From the NCBI GenBank assembly GCA_005790605.1, contig SXUI01000075.1:1-64000 (forward strand): a stretch of DNA of 64,000 nucleotides, in the 5' to 3' direction. This document shows, in pieces, positions 41,039 through 49,163 of the stretch. Under the pieces are notes generated by a model that saw only the letters and a list, made by a program, of their open reading frames with translations, did no database searches and had not been told where the DNA came from. Position numbers and translations under genes: made by a program. Origin of the DNA: Planctomycetia bacterium (GTDB taxonomy: Bacteria > Planctomycetota > Phycisphaerae > Phycisphaerales > SM1A02). Position 1 is the stretch's first letter. Every line of letters begins with the position of its first letter.

Positions 41039-43165
41039 TTACTCGAGAGTCTTCTTCTCCATGTAATCGGCGAGGTTGAGGCCGGACGCGGCCTCCTTCA
41101 TCTCTGCGTCAACACGCACGCGATCGGGGTCGGTCCCGAGGATGTACTTCACTCGAACCATCGCGAGCGCTTCCGCAAGCGCTTCCATCGTTCGACGCTG
41201 TTCGTAGAGTTCCGGCGAAGTAGCCCACGAGGCACTCTGGCCGAGGACCTCCGCCGCTTGACGCTTCGCATCCATCAGAAGTTCCCAGCGCTTCGCTTTG
41301 GCGCTGCTGATGACACTCGCGGTCTGCGCACGGGCGTCAAGCAACATCGTCTCGACCTTGGCGCGCATCTGGGCCGTCGCGACTGCATCCGCCGCCGAAC
41401 GCTCCATCTCGCGCAACTCCTCGATCGCCTTCACGATCTCCGCCGCGCGCCCTGCGTCACCGATCAGCAGTGACATCGTCGTATTGACCGTGCTACGCGC
41501 CGATTCCACGACGCGGCGAGCATTTTGGGCCGAGACAGAAAGTTCTTCGAAACGACCGGCGTAATCGCCCGTGGAGATTGGAGGTCGCAATTGTGGAATC
41601 GCAATGCCGACCAACTCCACGCCAGTCTCATGCAAGTCAAAGGTCTTTTGCACTCGCTCGCTGAGGCCTTCAAGGAGCGACTGCCCTTGCGGCGAGAACA
41701 CCTCTTCGAGTGGCTTTGTCGACAGGAACTGCGTTGCCTCGCGCAATGCGATGGCGCGCAGCGTGCGCGTTCGCATATCCATCGTGCTTCGACGAGTTCG
41801 AGCATCGCTTGTGAAGTTCAACCACTTGTCGAGTTCGCGGTCTCGCACGCGATACTGCAGCACGATCTCCGCTTCCACGACCGCGAACTCATCGGCGATC
41901 GCGTTACTTGCGGCACCGTCGCCAATGAGCGCTGCCACACCGCTCGAACGAACCTTCTCTTCGACGACTGCGGACTGGGTTCCCGCAGCGACGAGGAAGA
42001 CATTCGCGAAGCTGTCGTCGCCGCCCTTCGTCGACCACAGCTCGGTTGAACCCGTTCGACGCGTCGAGATTCCCAGCGGCAACTCTCGCACGCGAGAGAC
42101 ATCGTCGATGACGGCCGTATCAATGGGCCATGGGAGTTTGAACATGGGCTCCCCTTGGAGCACCGTTCCAACCACCGCGCCGAAACGAAGTCGCATCGCC
42201 TGTTCGCCTGGTCCGACGATGACAAGCGTCGTGAGCGCGAGGATGATGACAAGCCCGAACACGCTGAGGCGCACCGCATTGCGGAGCAAGAGTTGATAGC
42301 CCCACGAGCTTGAGATCTCGAACCCGAACTGGTAGTTCACTGCCTCGTTGATCGAGCGCACGATCGAGTCAGGCGCCGCAAACAAAGAGAGCACACGCGA
42401 ATCAAACGCTGGTCGAGGTACCTCGTTCGCTCGTCGCGGGCGATAGATGTTGAGAATGAGCCCAAACACCGTCTCCACAGCCACCGCGATCATGAAGATC
42501 GCCATGCCCTGGCAGATTCCCTCGAGGAAGGTTGGCTTGTCGAGCATCGCGAGCACAGCGCCAACCGCTGCCGCGAGAAGCATCAGCGCGTTGCCGACCA
42601 TGATGCCCGCGCCGCCGCGCAGATTCGCCCAAGCCGCGTGCAGCGCCATCCCCGCGATCCAACGCGAGAAGATGAATGCCAGCACCGCGAAGCCCATCGC
42701 GGTCGCGAGTTGCCAACCCAGTGCATCACCAACATTGAACTTGCCGACATCGGCGTTGACATCGTCGAGCTTTCCGAACCACCGCAGCGTGTACCAACCG
42801 AATGCGACAAGCAGGAGGCTGTAGAGCACACTTGCCGTTGGCATGAGCCACGCGTGCATCCACTTCAACCGCTTCGCAGCGATGCGCGCATCTTCTGTAC
42901 TGAAAATTCTTCCGTCTTCGCCGATGCCTGCCGTGTCGTCGAACTCGAGTGCTTCAAGCCGCTCCAGTCGATGCTGATGAAAGACGATGACCAGGGCGAG
43001 CCAAGCAATGATGCCTGGGAACATCCACGCGGCGATGGTTGTGAGGACGGTGACTTCACCGAGCCATCCCCAGAGGAGCAACCCAATGCCGAGAGCTGCC
43101 TGCCCGAGCAATCCGTAACTCGCGACGCGGGTCGCCTGTTGATATGCGTGGTGGTCAGTTCTCAT
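41039..43165 (-). CDS. Seven-helix membrane protein with C-terminal SPFH domain
   Basis: This 708-residue protein is the first gene of the operon. Membrane helices are predicted at about residues 13-34, 36-62, 106-128, 150-178, 185-207, 216-240 and 298-320. The last leads into an SPFH/HflK-like domain (TTLVIVGPGEQAMRLRFGAV and AEIVLQYRVRDRELDKWLNF). A coiled-coil follows with AKVETMLLDARAQTASVISS and the end NLADYMEKKTLE. Three SPFH proteins in a row therefore belong to this operon, this one with an unusual polytopic N-terminal half. The start at 43165 is chosen because the upstream in-frame extension reads through the divergent promoter region and overlaps the neighbouring gene. Confidence 0.85.
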   Translation of the reverse strand: MRTDHHAYQQATRVASYGLLGQAALGIGLLLWGWLGEVTVLTTIAAWMFPGIIAWLALVIVFHQHRLERLEALEFDDTAGIGEDGRIFSTEDARIAAKRLKWMHAWLMPTASVLYSLLLVAFGWYTLRWFGKLDDVNADVGKFNVGDALGWQLATAMGFAVLAFIFSRWIAGMALHAAWANLRGGAGIMVGNALMLLAAAVGAVLAMLDKPTFLEGICQGMAIFMIAVAVETVFGLILNIYRPRRANEVPRPAFDSRVLSLFAAPDSIVRSINEAVNYQFGFEISSSWGYQLLLRNAVRLSVFGLVIILALTTLVIVGPGEQAMRLRFGAVVGTVLQGEPMFKLPWPIDTAVIDDVSRVRELPLGISTRRTGSTELWSTKGGDDSFANVFLVAAGTQSAVVEEKVRSSGVAALIGDGAASNAIADEFAVVEAEIVLQYRVRDRELDKWLNFTSDARTRRSTMDMRTRTLRAIALREATQFLSTKPLEEVFSPQGQSLLEGLSERVQKTFDLHETGVELVGIAIPQLRPPISTGDYAGRFEELSVSAQNARRVVESARSTVNTTMSLLIGDAGRAAEIVKAIEELREMERSAADAVATAQMRAKVETMLLDARAQTASVISSAKAKRWELLMDAKRQAAEVLGQSASWATSPELYEQRRTMEALAEALAMVRVKYILGTDPDRVRVDAEMKEAASGLNLADYMEKKTLE

Positions 43166-43369
43166 CGCTGAGGAAGTTTCTCGTGTCGGACGAAGATGGT
43201 GACTGCAGAACGAGGAGGTCGCCGGGAGAAATGACGAACGGGGGGCGCCCTCGTGGAACCCAAGAAGGCCTTCAGCCTTCAGGGAAACCATCGGATACTG
43301 TAGGGCAAAGCTGCCGTCACGGGTTGCATCCCGCGCCGCGAAGCCGGTCTTCAAACGACTGATTTTCTT
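43166..43369. promoter_or_regulatory. Divergent promoter region of the SPFH-ABC operon and the second permease
   Basis: The 204-bp gap separates divergent starts. TACTGTA at 43296-43302 offers TANNNT boxes on both strands (TACTGT plus, TACAGT minus). GAAGGC-CTTCA-GCCTTC is a short hairpin. The spacing suggests joint control of both transcription units. Confidence 0.4.
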
Positions 43370-44401
43370 ATGGCGATCTTCGAACAACTTTGGGCAATCG
43401 CGCGTAACACCTACCTCGAGAGCGTGCGACAGCCAGTCGTGCTCGTCATCATCACCTTTGGCATCTTGCTCACCATTCTCTGCAATCCATTTGCGGGTTG
43501 GACCATGCAAGATGACCAACGCATGTTCGTTGACATCGGCCTCTCGACCGTGTTCGTCTCCACCGCCCTGCTCGCTGCGTTCATCGCGACAAATGCCATC
43601 TCGCGCGAGATCGACAACCGCACTGTCCTCACGGTCATTTCCAAACCCGTCCCGCGCCCGATCTTTGTTGTCGGGAAGTACCTCGGCGTCTCCATCACGA
43701 TGCTCATGTCACTCGCGGTGCTCGCGCTCGTGTTCATGCTCGTCGAGGTACACGGCACGATTCAGACTGTTCGCACCCCCTACCACTGGCCGGTCATCAT
43801 CCTTGGATCGACGGCCATCCTTACGAGCGTCGGTGTCGGGGCGTGGATGAATTTTCTGTATGGGAAGAACTTCGCGGCGTCATGCATCACGATTTCGATT
43901 CCACTCCTCCTGCTTGCGTATGTCACCGCGCTGTTCTTTGATGGGCACTGGGTCTCTGTTCCGGCAAGTTCGCAGTTTGAGGGAGAAATCTGGAAGTCGA
44001 TCGGCATGCTCGCATTGGCGACAATGGTGCTCAACGCCGTTGCGATCGCCGCGAGTACGCGACTTGGTCAAGTCCTCACACTCGTTGTTGTGCTTGGGAC
44101 GCTGATGCTCGGCTTGCTCTCCGACTGGTTTTTCGGGAGAACCGCCGCGCGCCTCGCGGATGAATTCACGCGTCTTGGCAGCACAACCCCGCCGCTCCAA
44201 GACCGATTGCTCTATTGGACATGCGAAACGCTCGCGTCGATCGTGCCGAACTTCCAAGTCTTCTGGACCGCGGACGCACTAACACAGAAGAAGTCGATTC
44301 CGCTCGACTACATCCTCTACGCACTTCCGTACTCCGCGCTCCTCGTTGTCGCGCTGCTCGCGCTCGCCACCGCGTTGTTCCAGCGGCGTGAAGTTGGATG
44401 A
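43370..44401 (+). CDS. ABC-2 type permease, divergent from the SPFH operon
   Basis: This 343-residue polytopic protein has an N-terminal amphipathic segment (LWAIARNTYLESVRQPVVLV), a first helix (VIITFGILLTIL), then IATNAISREIDNRTVLTVIS with KPVPRPIFVVGKYLGV. This last stretch is the cytoplasmic coupling element of ABC-2 permeases and resembles the element of the 35242-37293 permease. Further helices follow, ending in YSALLVVALLALATALFQRR. No ATPase gene accompanies it on this strand, so it may use the ATPase at 37290-38513. A 10-bp hairpin lies just after the stop. Confidence 0.86.
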   Translation: MAIFEQLWAIARNTYLESVRQPVVLVIITFGILLTILCNPFAGWTMQDDQRMFVDIGLSTVFVSTALLAAFIATNAISREIDNRTVLTVISKPVPRPIFVVGKYLGVSITMLMSLAVLALVFMLVEVHGTIQTVRTPYHWPVIILGSTAILTSVGVGAWMNFLYGKNFAASCITISIPLLLLAYVTALFFDGHWVSVPASSQFEGEIWKSIGMLALATMVLNAVAIAASTRLGQVLTLVVVLGTLMLGLLSDWFFGRTAARLADEFTRLGSTTPPLQDRLLYWTCETLASIVPNFQVFWTADALTQKKSIPLDYILYALPYSALLVVALLALATALFQRREVG

Positions 44402-44406
44402 TCGGA

Positions 44407-44430
44407 ATCCTCCCTTGAGGAAGGGAGGAT
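44407..44430. terminator. Hairpin between converging genes
   Basis: ATCCTCCCTT-GAGG-AAGGGAGGAT is a perfect 10-bp stem placed between two stop codons 33 bp apart. No T-run follows on either strand, so it may act as a weak bidirectional or factor-assisted terminator. Confidence 0.55.
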
Positions 44431-44433
44431 CGA

Positions 44434-45087
44434 TCACGCACTCGGCGCGTTGAGACCCCAAGAGGCGATCTCCGCGTTTCGTTTCTTACTCGTGAGCAGG
44501 AATCCGACAACGCAGGGAAAGATCGCAAAGCCGAGCGTTGCGAGCACGAGGTTTCGTATGCCATCACTCCGCGCGGTGGCTGGATCAAACTTCGCGAGTT
44601 CACCTTGCATCGCCTTGGCCATGTCTGGATTGGACGAACGCGCCATCGACTCGAGAATTCCTCGGGAATAGTTCACCGACGCATCGACCGTCATCATGCC
44701 CCAGACGAGCCCGATCACGGCCAACAAGACTCGCGCGGCAGCCCAGATCAACACAAGCTTTGCGCCGAGTTTTCGCCGCATGAGCAAGAACACGCCGCCG
44801 ATCGCGAGGATGAAACCAATCGGGACCAGGATCGCGCCTTGCACAGTGGCAGCCAGTGCCATCTCTCGTGGCATCTCAAGGTCAACACCCTGCGCCTTCA
44901 TTATCTGTCCGCCGAAGTTCGCGAACAACAGAGTTGCACCCTGCACGCACATCCCAATCGCGCCGTACGCGAGGCAAAGCGCGCCAATGACGATGGGCCA
45001 GCGCGAGTGCGCTGTTTCCACCGCCCCGTACGGATTCACCGTGACATAAGGATCAGTCGGCGACGCAGTCTGAGGAGTGACATCCAT
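44434..45087 (-). CDS. Four-helix membrane protein of unknown function
   Basis: The 217 residues start MDVTPQTASPTDPYVTVNPY. Predicted helices are WPIVIGALCLAYGAIGMCV, VQGAILVPIGFILAIGGVFL, VLIWAAARVLLAVIGLVWG and NLVLATLGFAIFPCVVGFLL. The loop before the last helix is charged (DPDMAKAMQGELAKFDPATA-like). I do not recognise a family. The start at 45087 avoids a basic, unlikely N-terminal extension to 45150. It converges on the ABC-2 permease gene and is the next gene downstream of the SppA-like pair on the same strand, with an 85-bp gap. Confidence 0.75.
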   Translation of the reverse strand: MDVTPQTASPTDPYVTVNPYGAVETAHSRWPIVIGALCLAYGAIGMCVQGATLLFANFGGQIMKAQGVDLEMPREMALAATVQGAILVPIGFILAIGGVFLLMRRKLGAKLVLIWAAARVLLAVIGLVWGMMTVDASVNYSRGILESMARSSNPDMAKAMQGELAKFDPATARSDGIRNLVLATLGFAIFPCVVGFLLTSKKRNAEIASWGLNAPSA

Positions 45088-45172
45088 ACGCGCATCATGC
45101 AACCGAGCGAACGCGCGCGCAACTTCTCCTCTCGGCGCGTCCTCGATCACGCCTGCGCAGCGCGCGAATGCG

Positions 45173-46531
45173 TCAACGACGCTTCATCTGCGCGAGCGCC
45201 TTCTTGAACTCCGCGAGTTGCTTCTTGAGAATGTCGACATCCTCCGGAAGATTCGGCGCTTCGTAGACCATTCCAGCCTTGCAGCGGTCGTACCAACGGA
45301 TGAGTTCAGTGAGCGCCTTAATGCGAGCGCCCATCATGGCGGCGTCGTCGTTGCCACCTGGATTCTCAAGATCGGCGAGCAACTTCGTCTTCTGCTCGAC
45401 GCAGTCCTTCAGGAGTTTCTGCCAGTTCTCATGGATCTTGCGACCCACATCACTTGCCTCTTTCCACTCCTTCAGTTGCAAGCACACGGCGAGTTCCTCG
45501 ACGGTATCTGCAGTGCCATCAGAGAAACCACAATGCCACGCGTTATCCGCGTTCAGCGTGAGGTTTTCCTTCTCATTCGACAGCGGGTACTTGCCCTGCA
45601 TGGTGTCGTAGAAGATCGCGTCTTGGCGCGTTCCACCCTCAGGGATGTCGTAGCTGAGGAGTTGAGGCGCGGAAACCATCGCGCGTCCAATGAAGGAACT
45701 GCGGCCTCCGATTTCGCTGACTTCACCGACCTTCTTCAACCACGCATCGAGCTCTGCGCCTGAAATCGCAGTCTGACCAGCAAACATGGTGATTGCGCCG
45801 AGTGCACCCACGCGCATGAAGTAGATCTCGTCGCAGTGCAGGCTTGTGAATGCCGCCGCGGAAATCGCGCGCTTGATCCACGCCACGACGCGGTGACGCT
45901 TCTTCAGTTCCTTCATCGTCTCGTGAATGCGATCACCCTCGATCACCAATCCACCAGGACTATCGATGAGCAGCACGATGATTTGACCAGGGCCAATCTT
46001 GTCAGCCTCTTTGCCAATCTGCTCGATCTCCTCGTGACGCATCCCGATGCCAACCGTTCCTTCAAGAGGAAGGACGAAGATGTTCGGAATCGCCGCGGTC
46101 GATGCAGCGCTGACTGGCGCGGTTGATCCCTTCCCTGCTTCGGCCCTCGCCGCCGTGTTTGTCGCAGCAGCAGTCGCCGCACCTGGCACATCGATCGACT
46201 CGACACTGCGCAAGTCAAATGCAAGGATTGTCACATTGCTTGACTTCCCAGCCTTGTCGACCGAGAGCACAAGCATCTTCGAGTCGCCCTTCACAATGGT
46301 CCCCTCGAGCGTGACCTCGGATGCGCCCTGCATGCACTGCACGCGAACGCGCTGACCAACCTCACCCTTGAACTGGGCACCGGACTTCATCTTCACCGTC
46401 ACCGGAGGAGCGATGGGAGCGAGAGGCATCGCGAGCGAACTTGCGGCGACACAAGCGGAGACGATCGAGCCCACAAGGAGTTTCGAAAACGCAGAGCGAG
46501 CCGGGCATGAAGTTCGAGTGATCATGGTCAT
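45173..46531 (-). CDS. Secreted ClpP/SppA-fold (NfeD-like) serine protease homologue
   Basis: A signal-like N-terminus (FSKLLVGSIVSACVAASSLA) precedes a small beta domain (VTVKMKSGAQFKGEVGQRV). The ClpP-fold domain begins IFVLPLEGTVGIGMRHEE. Key motifs are IVLLIDSPGGLVIEGDRI (D190-SPGG) and VVAWIKRAISAAAFTSLHCD, where Ser224 in the SAAA turn is the expected nucleophile. This matches SppA/NfeD-type membrane or periplasmic serine peptidases. A catalytic Lys partner cannot be fixed by eye. The C-terminal 120 residues are helical and charged, ending KKQLAEFKKALAQMKRR. It lies downstream of a related gene (46643-47809) on the same strand, across a 21-bp repeat array. Confidence 0.8.
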   Translation of the reverse strand: MTMITRTSCPARSAFSKLLVGSIVSACVAASSLAMPLAPIAPPVTVKMKSGAQFKGEVGQRVRVQCMQGASEVTLEGTIVKGDSKMLVLSVDKAGKSSNVTILAFDLRSVESIDVPGAATAAATNTAARAEAGKGSTAPVSAASTAAIPNIFVLPLEGTVGIGMRHEEIEQIGKEADKIGPGQIIVLLIDSPGGLVIEGDRIHETMKELKKRHRVVAWIKRAISAAAFTSLHCDEIYFMRVGALGAITMFAGQTAISGAELDAWLKKVGEVSEIGGRSSFIGRAMVSAPQLLSYDIPEGGTRQDAIFYDTMQGKYPLSNEKENLTLNADNAWHCGFSDGTADTVEELAVCLQLKEWKEASDVGRKIHENWQKLLKDCVEQKTKLLADLENPGGNDDAAMMGARIKALTELIRWYDRCKAGMVYEAPNLPEDVDILKKQLAEFKKALAQMKRR

Positions 46532-46569
46532 TGAAGTCCTAACGAGCCTGTCGGAGTTTCCTTGCCCGG

Positions 46570-46654
46570 GGCGCGAGCAACAAAACTTGTGACGCGAGCA
46601 ACCAAACTTGGGGCGCGAGCAACAAAGCTTGTGACGCGAGCATCAAAGCCCGCG
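46570..46654 (-). repeat. Four-copy 21-bp tandem repeat between the two protease-like genes
   Basis: The box CGCGAGCA recurs at 46572, 46593, 46614 and 46635, exactly every 21 bp. It sits in units like CGCGAGCAACAAAACTTGTGA with a few substitutions. The fourth copy overlaps the stop codon and last codons of the upstream gene at 46643. The period equals seven codons. The array fills most of the gap between the two genes. Confidence 0.9.
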
Positions 46655-47809
46655 CTTACCCCCCATACCACCGCCACCAAGTCCACGGCCGCCGCCGCCA
46701 CCACCGCCACCGTTGTTGTTGCCGGTGTTCTTGTTGCGGGCGATTTCCTTCTTGAGGTTGTCAACTTCGATTTCGAGTTGGAGTCGGGTGACGCCCATTT
46801 CGCGCTGCAGGCGACGCTCCACCGCGGGGTATTGCTTCATCGCGCCGATGACCTTCTCGAAGAGCGACTTTCGTTGACCGAGACCCTTCATGCCTTCGTC
46901 GACATTCTGGGAGCTCTCGAGCCACTCAATGCAGCGGTCGTACAACTTGCGCCAGCTGTCGACATAGTCGTTGTAAATCTCTTTGCCCGACTCGGCATTT
47001 TCAAACTCGCGGTACCCGAGCAAGAACATGAGATCATCAAGCGAATCGGCAACGCCATCGGCTAGGCCGGTGTCTTCCGCGGTGGTCGCGTTGAAGTTCA
47101 CGGTTGCCTCTTTGTTGCTATCGACGGTCCAGACGCCTGAGGTGTTCGGAAGCCACGCTGACTCGCGTCCTTCAAACTTCACGCTGAGCGTCTTCTCAGG
47201 CAGGAGCATCGCGTCACCGAGTTCAAGCGGATAGCCGCCCTGCTGAAGAAATCCCTTGCCGATACCCGTCCAAGCCGCGAGCATTTTCGCGGCGACATCT
47301 GGATCGGACCAACCGCCAGCAAGTTTCGCGACATTCTGCAAACCCCAGAGGCGCGCATCGCTCGTCATATACATGTCGGGCCACGCGAACGCCATGAGCG
47401 AACCGAAGCCGACAGAGTCTTGAATCCACATCACCTGCGGCACATCTCGAAGGTCCTCTCGCAAACTCTTCACGAGGTCGCGGTACTCCTCGAGGTGCAC
47501 CTGGCCAGCTTCCTTCTGGTCATCGTTCTTCAGATAAAAGTTGTTGTCGATGTCGGCGCTCTTGAGCTCGATGATGATGATGTCTGGCTTCACCTTCTTC
47601 GCATCCGCGACGATCGCCTTGTAGGGCTGCGGATGAATGTCGGTACCCATCTGTCCGTGCATCGGGATGACATACACCTTCGGGGTTGAAAGAGTCGAAG
47701 GGAACGCCTTTCGATTCACTTCCGAGGCGGTCTGCGCAGTTGCGGCTGCGGAACCGGTTGCAACGGCGACCAACGCAAGAAGGGTGGGAAGACTGCGAAT
47801 CGTCGACAT
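46643..47809 (-). CDS. Secreted ClpP/SppA-fold protein with degenerate active site and Gly-rich tail
   Basis: The signal peptide is within MSTIRSLPTLLALVAVATGS. The ClpP-like domain starts VYVIPMHGQMGTDIHPQ, parallel to the neighbour at 45173. The substrate-loop motif DSPGG is replaced by ELKSA at 81-85. The segment VMWIQDSVGFGSLMAFAWPD aligns with VVAWIKRAISAAAFTSLHCD so that the nucleophile Ser is replaced by Gly134. It may be a non-catalytic paralogue, although Ser132 or Ser137 are nearby. A helical part with coiled-coil character follows, and the C-terminus is poly-Gly with Arg/Asn. TGAGG precedes the ATG. It is probably co-transcribed with the downstream paralogue. Confidence 0.75.
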   Translation of the reverse strand: MSTIRSLPTLLALVAVATGSAAATAQTASEVNRKAFPSTLSTPKVYVIPMHGQMGTDIHPQPYKAIVADAKKVKPDIIIIELKSADIDNNFYLKNDDQKEAGQVHLEEYRDLVKSLREDLRDVPQVMWIQDSVGFGSLMAFAWPDMYMTSDARLWGLQNVAKLAGGWSDPDVAAKMLAAWTGIGKGFLQQGGYPLELGDAMLLPEKTLSVKFEGRESAWLPNTSGVWTVDSNKEATVNFNATTAEDTGLADGVADSLDDLMFLLGYREFENAESGKEIYNDYVDSWRKLYDRCIEWLESSQNVDEGMKGLGQRKSLFEKVIGAMKQYPAVERRLQREMGVTRLQLEIEVDNLKKEIARNKNTGNNNGGGGGGGGRGLGGGGMGGKRGL

Positions 47810-47924
47810 GGAAAAACCTCAGAGGAAGTCAGCATGCGGCGACCCAACCCTGAGCCGCCAAAAAAGTGGACCGATACATCCTACGGGCGGAGAGCCCATT
47901 GGTGGCAGTGGAAAGCCGTCAGAA

Positions 47925-49163
47925 TCAAGCCGGGAAGAGGAAGCGAAAACCCTCTTCTGCGGATGCGATACGCCCTTCGAGTTGTGCGTCCATCGCCCGA
48001 TGCAGGAGTTCCTTGAATTCCTTCCCCGGCCGCATGCCGCGGGAAATCAACAAATCGCCGTCAACGAATGGGGTCGGGAGCGCTCGCGTCGGAAGCAACC
48101 GATCAGCATCGCGTTCGAGCGATGCAGCAAGGTCGGGCGATTCCGCGCGCAACAACGCCAGCGCCTCGGAAAATCCAAATGCGGCGACGACCCTACAGCG
48201 ATCCGCCACACTCAGGAGCTGCCAGTCCGCGGTACATCGCGAACGAAGTTCGAGCGTGGCCTCGAGAGCCGTGACTTCCGCATTGGAGAGCACGAGTCGC
48301 GCGCGAAGTGCTTCGATTGTCGAAAGCGAAACAGAACTCTGCGTCCGTTCGGCTCGATCCAAGATCCAAGCCGCAAGTGCCGTCGTAAACGCATGCGGCT
48401 CAGAGCACTCCACCGCCTGCAGTCGCTGCGCGCCTCCGGCGTCCACATGCGAGCCAAGCACTGGCGCATCGAGGCCGAGTTCTTCAAGCAAGCGTGCGCC
48501 GTACGCACGGCCTGCGTGCCGAAGCAGCGCTCGGAGTTCCTCGCCGACTCGCTCTGGGCTAGTGGAGCGCAACTCCGACGCGTGTGTTTGAATCGCGCTC
48601 GCTGTCTGTCGTTCAATCGTGAATCCGAACCGCGCGGCGAACCGGACTGCGCGAAGCATGCGCAATCGATCCTCTTCGATTCTCGCGACTGGATCCCCAA
48701 TCGCGCGAATCATTTTTTCGTGAAGATCTCGCTTCCCCTGTCCATCGAGAAAATCGACGAGTTGCCCCGTCTCCGGATGCATGAACATGCCGTTGATCGT
48801 GAAGTCGCGGCGTTTCGCATCCACTTCAGCCGTCGAGTACCGAACCTCACTCGGCCTGCGTCCATCGTGATATGCAAGATCCTCGCGGAATGTCGCAACT
48901 TCTATCATCCAACCGCTCTCGCGAACCAACATGACTCCGAACGACTCACCGACGCCCCGCGCCTTTGGGTAAATCTGCGCCACCTGTTCAGGCATCGCCG
49001 CGGTCGCGATGTCAAAGTCCTTGGGTTCATTGCCCATCAGCAGGTCGCGGACACATCCGCCAGCGAAATAGGTTTCGTAGCCTGCTGCGTGAAGACGCAA
49101 CGCGAGGGCCTTCGCTGCTTGTGCGAGTGGAACTCTTGGCGCACGGTCCGTGGAGTGCGTCAT
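47925..49163 (-). CDS. cca: CCA tRNA nucleotidyltransferase / poly(A) polymerase family
   Basis: The 412 residues show the class II nucleotidyltransferase core. FAGGCVRDLLMG leads to the metal site DFDIATAA (D-x-D), then RDFTINGMFMHPETGQLVDF and GDPVARIEEDRLRMLRAVRF, the template region for C and A selection. The window tRNAs lack encoded CCA, so such an enzyme is needed. Some family members are poly(A) polymerases; the distinction is not certain by eye. The start at 49163 overlaps the plsC stop as ATGA. Confidence 0.92.
   Translation of the reverse strand: MTHSTDRAPRVPLAQAAKALALRLHAAGYETYFAGGCVRDLLMGNEPKDFDIATAAMPEQVAQIYPKARGVGESFGVMLVRESGWMIEVATFREDLAYHDGRRPSEVRYSTAEVDAKRRDFTINGMFMHPETGQLVDFLDGQGKRDLHEKMIRAIGDPVARIEEDRLRMLRAVRFAARFGFTIERQTASAIQTHASELRSTSPERVGEELRALLRHAGRAYGARLLEELGLDAPVLGSHVDAGGAQRLQAVECSEPHAFTTALAAWILDRAERTQSSVSLSTIEALRARLVLSNAEVTALEATLELRSRCTADWQLLSVADRCRVVAAFGFSEALALLRAESPDLAASLERDADRLLPTRALPTPFVDGDLLISRGMRPGKEFKELLHRAMDAQLEGRIASAEEGFRFLFPA

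Noticed and set aside
46570-46654. CRISPR-like array
   Set aside because: The 21-bp units are contiguous with no unique spacers, and no cas genes are present; this is a simple tandem repeat.
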